Origin: Anaerolineales bacterium
GTDB lineage: Bacteria; Chloroflexota; Anaerolineae; Anaerolineales; Villigracilaceae
Reading direction: 5' to 3'
DNA length: 41,013 nt
Assembly: GCA_016927315.1 (NCBI GenBank)
Contig: JAFGMV010000116.1
Span: 1-41,013 of the forward strand
Shown here: positions 25,023 through 33,624 of the stretch, piece after piece
How positions within the stretch are numbered: position 1 is the first letter of the stretch
Layout: the number at the start of each line of letters is the position of its first letter
Program-made: the position numbers and the translations under genes
The notes under the pieces: model-generated
Databases searched by the model: none
Told to the model about the DNA's origin: nothing
The model's input: only the letters and a program-made list of their open reading frames with translations

Positions 25023-25395
25023 AACTGCAATTTTCCGAATCTGAAACCGGAACTTCCAGGCTTTCCAAACCAGCCTGGTAAAGACGCCCGCATAATTCAA
25101 ACATCCCGTACAGGCTGCAGATCAGGGGGATGTCTTCCTGGTTGGCCAGGGTGATGGTTTCTGTGGGGGGCATTTTGGCCCGAACGAATATGATGGCTTG
25201 GATATCCGCCATCTGGGCGGTGCGCACAACCTGTGGGTTGCATAAGCCGGTCAGCAGCACGGCGCCTTCCTGGACAGAAGCCAGAACATCGCTCATCAAG
25301 TCGGCGCCAAATCCGCCTTTGATATTACGTTCCAGTGATACTTCAGAAGTCAGCACCTGACCACCGATCAGGTCGATGATTTCCTTCAACTTCAT
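25015..25395 (-). CDS. DRTGG-domain protein, first gene of the regulatory set
   Basis: A 126-aa protein with the DRTGG-like core (GGFGADLMSDVLASVQEGA, then NPQVVRTAQMADIQAIIFVR). The ATG at 25395 has AGGA about 9 nt upstream; an in-frame start at 25434 adds 13 basic residues with no better site. The last residues include two cysteines (ENCSCE). It overlaps the CBS-ATPase gene by 8 nt, and the four genes down to 22911 run as one unit. Confidence 0.8.
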   Translation of the reverse strand: MKLKEIIDLIGGQVLTSEVSLERNIKGGFGADLMSDVLASVQEGAVLLTGLCNPQVVRTAQMADIQAIIFVRAKMPPTETITLANQEDIPLICSLYGMFELCGRLYQAGLESLEVPVSDSENCSCE

Positions 25396-25860
25396 GTTAA
25401 AAGTTCCTGCTTTCTTTTGTCTCCTGTCACGCACATCCAGACTGTACCGAACAGCCTGGGTAGGCTCCAGGGGTTAATGGTAGAGGGGGCGACGATTAAT
25501 TGTAATGCAGGGAGACGGAATGCTGGTTTGCTTGCTTTGCACCTGTCTTCTTTGATTCTTTCACGTACCGATTGTACTAAATTTCACGAATAAGTCTAGG
25601 ATAAAGAGCGCATTCGAGGGTATCAATTGTCACTATTTTACATGATTTCAGGGTTGGTCGTGCATTGGCAGGACAGTCCGTCTTCTATCTTTCTGGAAGC
25701 ATACCAGAAAGAATGTAAGAAGGTTGAGTACAGGATAAGTACAGGATGAATACAGGATACTGGAATGAAGAACGGATAAACAGGCATGGCTGCAGATACC
25801 GGGGAGTATAATGAATACAGTTATCTGAGAGGTTCCCCACCCATTTAGAGAGGGATGCGT
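25396..25860. other. Intergenic region between divergent DRTGG and ftcD-like genes
   Basis: 465 bases holding both divergent promoters. On the minus strand TAGACT (25598-25593), a 16-nt spacer and TACAAT (25576-25571) could be the promoter of the DRTGG set. Over it lies an imperfect Rex-like sequence, TCGTGA-N6-GTACAA on the minus strand (25572-25589). A three-unit tandem repeat lies at 25726-25758. No further gene is seen; a long minus-strand ORF reaching into 25648-26631 is a shadow of the ftcD-like gene. Confidence 0.45.
25726..25758 (+). repeat. Three tandem 11-bp repeats
   Basis: GAGTACAGGAT, AAGTACAGGAT and GAATACAGGAT follow each other without a gap, sharing TACAGGAT. They lie about 100 bp upstream of the ftcD-like start codon. 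The unit equals one helical turn, so they could be a same-face protein-binding series, or simple slippage expansion. Confidence 0.75.
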
Positions 25861-27402
25861 ATGAAACTGGTTGAGTGTGTGCCAAATTTTTCTGAAGCGC
25901 GCCGCCCTGAAGTGATCGATGAGATTGCGGCTGCAATACATGCTGTACCGGGAGCACGGCTGCTGGATCGATCTTCGGATAACGATCACAACCGGACGGT
26001 GCTGACCTTTGCCGGACCGCCTGAAGCCGTTGAGGAAGCGGCCTTCCAGGCCATCCAAATCGCGGCCGAACTGATCGATTTGAACCAGCACAGCGGGGAA
26101 CACCCCCGCATCGGTGCGGCAGACGTGGTCCCTTTTGTGCCGGTTTCGGGCGTGGATATACAGGACTGTGTTGCAATCGCCAGGCGGGTTGGGCAGCGCG
26201 TCGGCGCAGAATTGAATATACCGGTCTACCTGTATGAGGCGGCGGCTACCCGTGCGGACCGGCAGAACCTGGCGAACGTCAGGCGGGGGGAATTCGAAGG
26301 GTTGAAAGTTGAGATCGGGACCAATCCCGAACGGGAACCGGATTACGGTCCGAGTGAGTTGGGGCCAGCTGGGGCGACTGCTATCGGGGCCCGGCCGTTC
26401 CTGATTGCCTTCAATGTTTACCTGACGACGGATGATGTCGAGATCGCAAAAAGGGCAGCCCGGGCGGTGCGTCATTCGTCGGGTGGACTGCGTTATGTAA
26501 AAGCCCTGGGGCTGTTGGTGGAAGGGCGGGCGCAGGTCTCGATGAACCTGACGGATTTCAAAAAGACGCCGGTATATCGGGCGGTCGAGATGATCCGTTC
26601 TGAGGCGCAGCGCTATGGAGTCGAGGTGCATTCGAGCGAACTGGTCGGGTTGATCCCGCAGGCGGCCCTGGCTGAGACGGCGGCCTGGTATTTGCAGTGG
26701 GATAATTTCTCACCCGAATTGATCCTGGAGAACCGCCTGGCAGGTACAGACGGCGGACCGCAGCCAACGGACGACGGGCAACGGACGGCAGGGGAGGGGT
26801 TCCTGGATGACCTGGCTGCGGCATCAGCCGCACCGGGAGGCGGATCGGCAGCGGCGTATGCGGCTGCGATGGGCGCTTCCCTGGCGGCGATGGTTGCCGG
26901 GCTGACCGTGGGCCGGAAGAAATATGCTTCTGTCGAAGACCAGATGCAGTCAGTCTTGTTGCAGGCCAGGGAACTGCAGGCCGACCTGCGCGCGGCTGTG
27001 GTTGAGGACGCGGCAGCCTTCGAAGCACTGATGGCGGCCCGGAGGCTGCCCATGGAGACCAAGGACCAGGAATCTGCACGAGCGGAAGCGGTCGAGCAGG
27101 CCACCCTGCAGGCGGCGCAGGTCCCCCTGGAAGTCGCCCGCCGGGCGCTGGTGATCCTCCAACTGGCAGAACTGGCCGTCCGGGTTGGGAATGCCAACGC
27201 GGTTACGGATGCAGCTGCCGGGGCAGAACTGGCCCTGGCCGGGCTGCGCGTCGCCGGGTATAACGTGCGCATCAATGCGGCCAGCCTGCAGGACAAAGGA
27301 GCCGACCAGGAACTGCTGTTTGAACTGGATGTGCTCGAGACGCGCGCTGGCACACTGATAGACGAGATCCGCAAGACATTGTCAGTCCGAGGCGGGAGAT
27401 AA
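25861..27402 (+). CDS. Glutamate formiminotransferase / formimino-THF cyclodeaminase fusion
   Basis: A 513-aa bifunctional protein. The N-terminal formiminotransferase (about residues 1-295; LVECVPNFSEARR, DHNRTVLTFAG, EHPRIGAADVVPFVP) moves the formimino group from formiminoglutamate to tetrahydrofolate. A short linker rich in G, P, D and Q (about 298-315) leads to the cyclodeaminase (FLDDLAAASAAPGGGSAAAY), which yields methenyl-THF and ammonia. The arrangement is like animal FTCD (541 aa) and some bacteria. I choose the ATG at 25861, 6 nt after GAGAGGG; the ATG at 25855 is too close to that site. It is a lone gene, feeding one-carbon units from histidine breakdown into folate and perhaps formate metabolism. 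Confidence 0.88.
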   Translation: MKLVECVPNFSEARRPEVIDEIAAAIHAVPGARLLDRSSDNDHNRTVLTFAGPPEAVEEAAFQAIQIAAELIDLNQHSGEHPRIGAADVVPFVPVSGVDIQDCVAIARRVGQRVGAELNIPVYLYEAAATRADRQNLANVRRGEFEGLKVEIGTNPEREPDYGPSELGPAGATAIGARPFLIAFNVYLTTDDVEIAKRAARAVRHSSGGLRYVKALGLLVEGRAQVSMNLTDFKKTPVYRAVEMIRSEAQRYGVEVHSSELVGLIPQAALAETAAWYLQWDNFSPELILENRLAGTDGGPQPTDDGQRTAGEGFLDDLAAASAAPGGGSAAAYAAAMGASLAAMVAGLTVGRKKYASVEDQMQSVLLQARELQADLRAAVVEDAAAFEALMAARRLPMETKDQESARAEAVEQATLQAAQVPLEVARRALVILQLAELAVRVGNANAVTDAAAGAELALAGLRVAGYNVRINAASLQDKGADQELLFELDVLETRAGTLIDEIRKTLSVRGGR

Positions 27403-27576
27403 ACCATTTCCATTACCCCGGGAATTTACTGGCCGCTATGAAACTGGCAATCTACTTCCTGCATAAGCCTGCTGTTTTCTTACGAGGTCGGGCTTGCCTT
27501 GTGTTGGTGTACATGCACCAGTGCAGCCCGATGAATTTGGTATTTGGCGGGTTAGACTGAAGCTATACTCCAGCAT

Positions 27577-28680
27577 ATGAAAACCTGCCCTACAAACACT
27601 TTTGAAAGAGGCCTGATAAAGGACAAGCCCTGGCGTACGCGGGTATTTGTATGCCTGTTTGCCGGGGTGTTCTTTTCCAGCGGTTGTTCAGGGATTTCGG
27701 CGTCTGTACCAAAACCTGTGTTGGCGGATGGGCAGTCGACCCCGCCGCCTGCCTTGGGGGTGGGGTTGCTGGTCGGGCTGCAGCCGACCCTGAGTCCAAC
27801 TCCCTGGCCGACATTGACCATCACGCCCAGCCCGACACTGGCGGCGGCTTTCAACCTGTCCCCGGCAGCGACCTGTGACCCTGGGCTGGTGGAATTCTGC
27901 CTGTACCCATATACCGGGGTGCTGCAGCCGCCTCACAAGCTGCCCGACCGGGTAACGCCAGGTCCGGGATATGGATACGGCAGTTCAGACCATGGCAAAA
28001 GGCCGGCCCACCATGGGGTCGATTTCAATAACCCGACCGGTACGCCGGTTTACGCTGCGGCGGATGGGCGGGTGGTGGTTGCCGGGGACGACCGCGAGAC
28101 GAGCTTTGGCGCCGGGTTGAATTTCTACGGCGGACTGGTCATCCTGGAACATTTCATCAACGGGACGACGCTTTACACACTCTACGGGCACCTGTCAATG
28201 ATCGGGGTGGAGGCGGGGCAGGTTATCCTGGCCGGGGATCAGATCGGTGAAGTCGGGGCGACCGGGTCGGCGGCCGGGGGGCACCTGCACTTTGAGGTCA
28301 GGCAGGGCCTCAATCTGTACCAGAACACCCGCAACCCGGAACTCTGGCTGCGGCCTTATGATGTGAATGGCCAACAGGGCGGGTATCTGGCCGCCAGGAT
28401 CGCGGATACCGAAGGGCGCTTGCTGCACGCCTATTTCAATATCCAGTATTTCGAAACGAATACGGAAGACGCCAGCGCGGAATGGCAGGTCTATTACGAA
28501 AGTTATTCCTTCGACCAGTTTTCGTTCGGGCAGGAAGACTGGCTGCGGGAGAACTTTGCGCTCGGCGGGCTGCGGCCGGGGTATTACTTGATCACGATCA
28601 AGGATGTCACCGTGACGTACGAGCGCCTGGTGGAGGTGAAGCCGGGACAGTTGAGTTTTGCGGTGATCGAGATTGAGTAA
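27577..28680 (+). CDS. M23 (LytM/Gly-Gly) peptidase, probably exported
   Basis: A 367-aa protein. Residues 22-36 are hydrophobic and end in SSGC (C37), a lipobox-like site with an atypical Ser at -3, so it is a lipoprotein or secreted. A Pro/Thr-rich linker (about 45-90) precedes the M23 domain with zinc motifs HHGVDF and GHLHFEVR, and TLYGHLS between them. M23 enzymes cut peptide cross-bridges in cell walls. A C-terminal region of about 110 residues is beta-rich and unidentified. It stands alone, with no promoter I can define. An alternative is a non-peptidase M23 adaptor, but the ligands look intact. Confidence 0.83.
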   Translation: MKTCPTNTFERGLIKDKPWRTRVFVCLFAGVFFSSGCSGISASVPKPVLADGQSTPPPALGVGLLVGLQPTLSPTPWPTLTITPSPTLAAAFNLSPAATCDPGLVEFCLYPYTGVLQPPHKLPDRVTPGPGYGYGSSDHGKRPAHHGVDFNNPTGTPVYAAADGRVVVAGDDRETSFGAGLNFYGGLVILEHFINGTTLYTLYGHLSMIGVEAGQVILAGDQIGEVGATGSAAGGHLHFEVRQGLNLYQNTRNPELWLRPYDVNGQQGGYLAARIADTEGRLLHAYFNIQYFETNTEDASAEWQVYYESYSFDQFSFGQEDWLRENFALGGLRPGYYLITIKDVTVTYERLVEVKPGQLSFAVIEIE

Positions 28681-28720
28681 GATCCGGCTACCCTTGTGCT
28701 CACTGCTTGGGACGATCAAC

Positions 28721-28797
28721 TCCCTCACCCCTGGCCGTTCGACTTCGCTCAGGGTGAGCTCCTCTCTCACCGGGAGAGGGGGAAAAACAGTGTTTTT
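28721..28797. repeat. Palindromic intergenic element
   Basis: Two hairpins in a row: CTCACCC...GGGTGAG (28724-28758), enclosing TTCGACTTCGCTCAGGG, and CCTCTC...GAGAGG (28761-28779). An A-run and T-run follow. This type of sequence (TTCGACTTCGCTCAGGGTGA with CCGGGAGAGGG) resembles small dispersed repeats common in bacterial intergenic DNA. It may also end transcription from the M23 gene. Confidence 0.5.
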
Positions 28798-28829
28798 ACG
28801 TTATATTTAGACAAAGTTTGTCCTCTTCC

Positions 28830-28858
28830 TTGACATATCGGCAGGGGCGTGATATAAA
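28830..28858 (+). promoter_or_regulatory. Promoter of the S-box metY-metA operon
   Basis: A perfect TTGACA (28830-28835), a 17-nt spacer and TATAAA (28853-28858). Transcription should start near 28865, about 25 nt before the SAM riboswitch. Confidence 0.9.
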
Positions 28859-28889
28859 CTGCGGAACTTAACAATTCAATAATTACTTA

Positions 28890-28988
28890 CTCTTATCCAG
28901 AGAGGCGGAGGGACCGGCCCTGCGAAGCCTCGGCAACCTGGTCGAAACCAAGGTGCCAATTCCGGCAGAATAATCTGGAAGATGAGAG
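28890..28988 (+). ncRNA. SAM-I (S-box) riboswitch
   Basis: The conserved S-box core is present in order: CTTATCCAGAGAGGCGGAGG, then GGACCGGCCCTGCGAAGCC, GGCAACC, AAGGTGCCAATTCC and GATGAGAG. P1 pairs CTCTTATC (28890-28897) with GATGAGAG (28981-28988). It should bind S-adenosylmethionine and switch off metY-metA when SAM is plentiful. Confidence 0.95.
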
Positions 28989-29007
28989 CTGGATTCGCAT
29001 CCGTTGG

Positions 29008-29038
29008 CCTCTTCTTTTCAGTATAAGAAGAGGTTTTT
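29008..29038 (+). terminator. Regulated terminator of the SAM riboswitch
   Basis: CCTCTTCTT and AAGAAGAGG form a 9-bp stem with an 8-nt loop, followed by TTTTT. The 3' strand of P1 (AGATGAG) can pair with CTCTTCT of the terminator's 5' arm at six of seven positions, giving an antiterminator. SAM binding stabilises P1 and so permits termination. Confidence 0.9.
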
Positions 29039-29071
29039 AGTTGTTCAGAGTGGACAACGGAAGACAGATGA

Positions 29072-30388
<1,317 letters not shown>

Positions 30389-30402
30389 GGATTGGTGATT
30401 GG

Positions 30403-30433
30403 AGATTTCAGATTGTAAATTAATCTGAAATCT
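30403..30433 (+). other. Strong hairpin between metY and metA
   Basis: AGATTTCAGATT and AATCTGAAATCT form a perfect 12-bp stem with a 7-nt loop, 14 nt after the metY stop. No T tract follows, so it is not a standard terminator. It could protect or process the mRNA between the two genes, or be a mobile palindromic repeat. Confidence 0.7.
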
Positions 30434-30454
30434 AAATTCTACAATGGAGACTCT

Positions 30455-31393
30455 ATGCCTGTAAGAATACCGGAAACACTACCTGCCCGTGATATCCTGC
30501 AGAAAGAAAACATCTTTGTGATGGGGGAGAGACGCGCCGAGAGACAGGATATTCGCCCGCTGCGGCTGGCGCTGTTGAACCTGATGCCGACCAAGATCGC
30601 AACCGAAACGCAGCTGCTGCGCCTGATTGGGAATTCACCTTTGCAGGTGGAAGTGACACTGCTGCATATGGCATCGCACCAATCCAGGAACACACCGGCG
30701 GAGCACCTGCTGAAGTACTACCAGACCTTCGAAGATGTAAAGGATCAGAAGTTCGACGGGTTGATCGTTACCGGGGCGCCGGTCGAACACCTGCCGTTTG
30801 AAGAAGTGGACTACTGGCCTGAACTGCAGGAGATCTTCGACTGGCAGGAGACACATGTCTTCTCTACCTTTAATATTTGTTGGGCTTCACAGGCGGCGCT
30901 GTACCACCGGTTTGGCATCCCCAAGTATGAGCTTCCGGAGAAGATGTTTGGAGTCTTCCCGCACCGGGTGCTTGTCCGGCATGAGCGGGTGCTGCGGGGT
31001 TTTGACGATGAATTTTTCGCGCCGCATTCCCGTTACACCGAAATCCGCCGGGAAGATATCCTGCAGGCGCCCGAACTGGAACTGTTATCCGAATCTGATG
31101 AAGCCGGGGTCTACATGGCGGCTACCAGAGACCGGCGTCGTTTCTATATCACCGGGCACTCTGAATATGATCCATTGACCTTGAAATCTGAGTATGACCG
31201 GGATATTAAAAAGGGGCTGCCGATTGCAGTCCCTAAAAATTACTACCCGGATGACGATCCTAACCGAGAGCCGGTCGTACGCTGGCGGGGGCATTCCCAC
31301 CTGCTGTTTTCGAACTGGTTGAATTATTATGTTTACCAGACCACGCCATATAATGTCGATCAAATCCCTTCCGGGGGAACATATGATCCTTGA
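30455..31393 (+). CDS. metA: Homoserine O-acetyltransferase (MetA family)
   Basis: A 312-aa enzyme activating homoserine for methionine synthesis. The catalytic Cys is C142 in [12 protein letters not shown], and GHSEYD near residue 235 supplies the His. Residue 111 is Glu ([16 protein letters not shown]), which in this family goes with acetyl-CoA; succinyl-specific E. coli MetA has Gly there. The product would thus be O-acetylhomoserine, the substrate of the MetY encoded 66 nt upstream. GGAG lies 5 nt before the ATG. Confidence 0.93.
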   Translation: MPVRIPETLPARDILQKENIFVMGERRAERQDIRPLRLALLNLMPTKIATETQLLRLIGNSPLQVEVTLLHMASHQSRNTPAEHLLKYYQTFEDVKDQKFDGLIVTGAPVEHLPFEEVDYWPELQEIFDWQETHVFSTFNICWASQAALYHRFGIPKYELPEKMFGVFPHRVLVRHERVLRGFDDEFFAPHSRYTEIRREDILQAPELELLSESDEAGVYMAATRDRRRFYITGHSEYDPLTLKSEYDRDIKKGLPIAVPKNYYPDDDPNREPVVRWRGHSHLLFSNWLNYYVYQTTPYNVDQIPSGGTYDP

Positions 31394-31493
31394 AAGGCTG
31401 CCGTGCGGCTGCGGACCGATCTCGTTTCTTAAGCGCGGAGCGATACGTTAAAAGACAATAGAGAACCATCTTCCCTGAGGGGGGAAACAAAGT

Positions 31494-31526
31494 GTGGGTA
31501 TTGGTCAGAGCCATACCAATACCCAC
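31494..31526. terminator. Hairpin between convergent metA and transporter genes
   Basis: GTGGGTATTGGT and ACCAATACCCAC make a perfect 12-bp stem with a 9-nt loop. It lies between the ends of metA (plus strand) and the transporter gene (minus strand). Neither side has a long T tract, so it may work as a weak bidirectional terminator or an RNA 3' end stabiliser. Confidence 0.55.
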
Positions 31527-31562
31527 AACAGGAATTACTTGCAGAGGATGTTAATAGCAGCG

Positions 31563-32921
31563 TTATGCCGCGTCGAATTTTTTAACATCCTCGATTGCCC
31601 GGTTCACGTTCACAAAGGGGAGAATGACCAGCCCCATGATGAAGAAGAAAATCAGAGACAGCAGGGCGGGCCTCAGGCTTCCGAATAACTGGTTCATCAA
31701 CCCGAACAGCATCGGACCGATCCAGGAAGTGCCGCGTTCACTGACTTCGTAAAAAGAATAATATTCGGCTTCCTTGCCTGCCGGTATCATCTGTGCAAAC
31801 AAGCTGCGGCTGATGGCCTGGCTGCCGCCCATCACAATAGCAATGAATGCCCCTAATATCCAGAATTCGAGAATACGATTATCGCCCCGCAGGCCGGTAT
31901 AGGCGTAAATGACCACCCCGGCCCAGATCACCAGGCTGATGAGGATCGATTGTTTTGCCCCGACCCATTTTGCCAGTTTTCCCCAGAAGAGCGCCCCGCC
32001 AAAGGCTACGAACTGGATCATCAGGATGACCATGGTCAGGGTGCTCTGGTTTGCACCAATCCCGCCCCGAATAACCGGTGCGGCAGCGAATGTAGCGGCG
32101 ACAGCGATCACCGTCTGGATGCCATCGTTATACAGGAAGTAAGCCAGCAGGTACTTGAGTGTTTCAGGGAAGTTTTTCAGTTCTTTGACGGTTTTTCCCA
32201 ACTGTTTAAAACCGATACTGATATAGGTTTCATCGGAGGGCAAGGGACGGGCTGCGCGCCGGGACTGCAGGCGGCCCCAGGTGATGAAGGAGAACCCCAA
32301 CCACCACAGGCCGGCTGATGCCAGGTTGATCCGAACAGCCAGGCTGGTCGGTACCCCCAGGGACTCGTGTGTCTGGTAGAAGACCAGGTTGAGCAGCAGA
32401 AGTAAACCGCCCCCCAGGTATCCCATGGCCCAGCCGAAAGAAGATACATGGTCACGCTGATCCTCGCTGGCGATATCTGGCAGGTAGGCATTGTAAAAAA
32501 CAAGGGCAGCCCCAAAAGCCAGGTTTGCGATGATATACAGCAGGCCTCCCAGCCACCATAAGCTGCCGGTAACTGCAAATAGTGCGATTGTTGCCACTGC
32601 TCCAATCGTGGCAAACGCCTGCATCATTTGCTTGCGCAGGTGAGAGTAGTCTGCAATTGCTCCCAGGATAGGCAGGAACAATACCTGAAATCCGACCGAA
32701 ATTGAAACGCAGTACGGGAAAAATGAATCCGGGGCAATCGGAATGCCGGCAACCCGAGCCAACCCATCTACTGCAGAGGCTGCATCAGATGCCAGGGAAG
32801 CCAGGTATGGACCCAGGAAAACAGTCCCGATGGTGGTACTGAAGGCGGAATTGGCCCAGTCGTACATGGCCCAACCGCGGATCTCTCTTTTATCATTAAT
32901 CGTGGGGGCTTGAGCTGTCAT
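31563..32921 (-). CDS. UMF1-family MFS transporter (Atg22-like)
   Basis: A 452-aa membrane protein with about 12 hydrophobic segments. The N-terminal RGWAMYDWANSAFSTTI is the hallmark of the UMF1/Atg22 group of the major facilitator superfamily. The substrate is unknown; yeast Atg22 exports amino acids from the vacuole, but bacterial members are not characterised. A -10 box TATAAT lies on the minus strand at 32967-32962 without a clear -35. CTGGAG precedes the ATG. It is a lone gene convergent with metA. Confidence 0.88.
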   Translation of the reverse strand: MTAQAPTINDKREIRGWAMYDWANSAFSTTIGTVFLGPYLASLASDAASAVDGLARVAGIPIAPDSFFPYCVSISVGFQVLFLPILGAIADYSHLRKQMMQAFATIGAVATIALFAVTGSLWWLGGLLYIIANLAFGAALVFYNAYLPDIASEDQRDHVSSFGWAMGYLGGGLLLLLNLVFYQTHESLGVPTSLAVRINLASAGLWWLGFSFITWGRLQSRRAARPLPSDETYISIGFKQLGKTVKELKNFPETLKYLLAYFLYNDGIQTVIAVAATFAAAPVIRGGIGANQSTLTMVILMIQFVAFGGALFWGKLAKWVGAKQSILISLVIWAGVVIYAYTGLRGDNRILEFWILGAFIAIVMGGSQAISRSLFAQMIPAGKEAEYYSFYEVSERGTSWIGPMLFGLMNQLFGSLRPALLSLIFFFIMGLVILPFVNVNRAIEDVKKFDAA

Positions 32922-33094
32922 ATCATCTCCAGGCGTGAGAATAGCGTGTTAAAACATCTACATTATAGCCGAAGGTGGATCAAGAGTGCGGCAGCCGCGG
33001 CGCTTGACCCGGTTCTACCGGGTTGGGTTTTTCTGCCCAGGGGTGCATGAAAATGAGTTAGATTTATCGTAGTGATGGCATCCCTGGAGCAGCC

Positions 33095-33144
33095 TCCCGA
33101 GGGTTGACCTGCACGGCAGGTGGTCTGATAGAAACCCTTCGGGA
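33095..33144. repeat. Nested hairpin element
   Basis: An outer stem pairs TCCCGAGGGTT (33095-33105) with AACCCTTCGGGA (33133-33144), with one bulged base. Inside it ACCTGC-ACG-GCAGGT (33107-33121) forms a second hairpin. It could be a structured RNA or a REP-like palindromic repeat. Confidence 0.5.
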
Positions 33145-33247
33145 CGTTCGGATCTGGTGATTCTACAGATTTTTAATACACCCAGCCACCCGACTTAAGG
33201 CAGGGTAACCGCATATGGATTATTTACAGTCAAAAACAAGAGCGCAC

Positions 33248-33352
33248 TGTCTTTGCGAAGGCGTCAGCCCGAAGCGACCTCGCGTTAACTGGGCAAAATC
33301 CTGAAATCAGGAGATTGCTTTGTTCGCGGAAGAACGCTCACTCGCAAGGACA
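33248..33352. repeat. Dispersed palindromic repeat candidate
   Basis: The ends TGTCTTTGCGA (33248-33258) and TCGCAAGGACA (33342-33352) are inverted repeats. The inside includes CCCGAAGCGACC and GGAGATTGCTTTGTTCGCGG. The sequence resembles the widespread bacterial intergenic element that reads TGTCATTGCGAGGAGCGAAG on one side. The copy here looks partly degenerate and contains an insertion. Confidence 0.5.
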
Positions 33353-33495
33353 TCGTTATGATGGGTAATTTTTTCTAATGCGATTGCCCGGCGACTTAAG
33401 GCGCCCGTGGGAGTATGTGTGGTAGAATCGTGGTTGGTTAGAAAGAGGCACCCAAAAACAGGAGGGTCTCTTTTCGCAAAAGCGAGAATTGGTGC

Positions 33496-33524
33496 TTGCA
33501 AATCAGCGGCTATTCGTATATAAT
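33496..33524 (+). promoter_or_regulatory. rpoB promoter
   Basis: TTGCAA (33496-33501), a 17-nt spacer and a perfect TATAAT (33519-33524). It lies about 100 nt upstream of the rpoB start codon. Having its own promoter shows rpoB is not read from an rplJ-rplL operon here. Confidence 0.8.
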
Positions 33525-33624
33525 CAGAGTTTGCTGTCTCGCTGATAGCATGATGCTATTAGTGTGATAGATTCATGTCTTTAATTAAATTGTTCTTAAT
33601 TCAAGTAATACTCAGGAGAGACGA

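Larger units (their letters stand above)
32922..33624. other. 700-nt non-coding region upstream of rpoB
   Basis: No gene is seen. Palindromic elements include ACCCGG-TTCTA-CCGGGT followed by TGGGTTTTT (33007-33029), a nested hairpin at 33095-33144 and a larger repeat-like element at 33248-33352. The rpoB promoter is at 33496-33524. A 15-nt palindrome ATAGCAT-G-ATGCTAT (33545-33559) lies in the rpoB leader. Confidence 0.6.

Noticed and set aside
25648..27413. Long minus-strand ORFs opposite the ftcD-like gene
   Set aside because: They are shadows of a high-GC coding region; the plus-strand frame has clear formiminotransferase and cyclodeaminase motifs.
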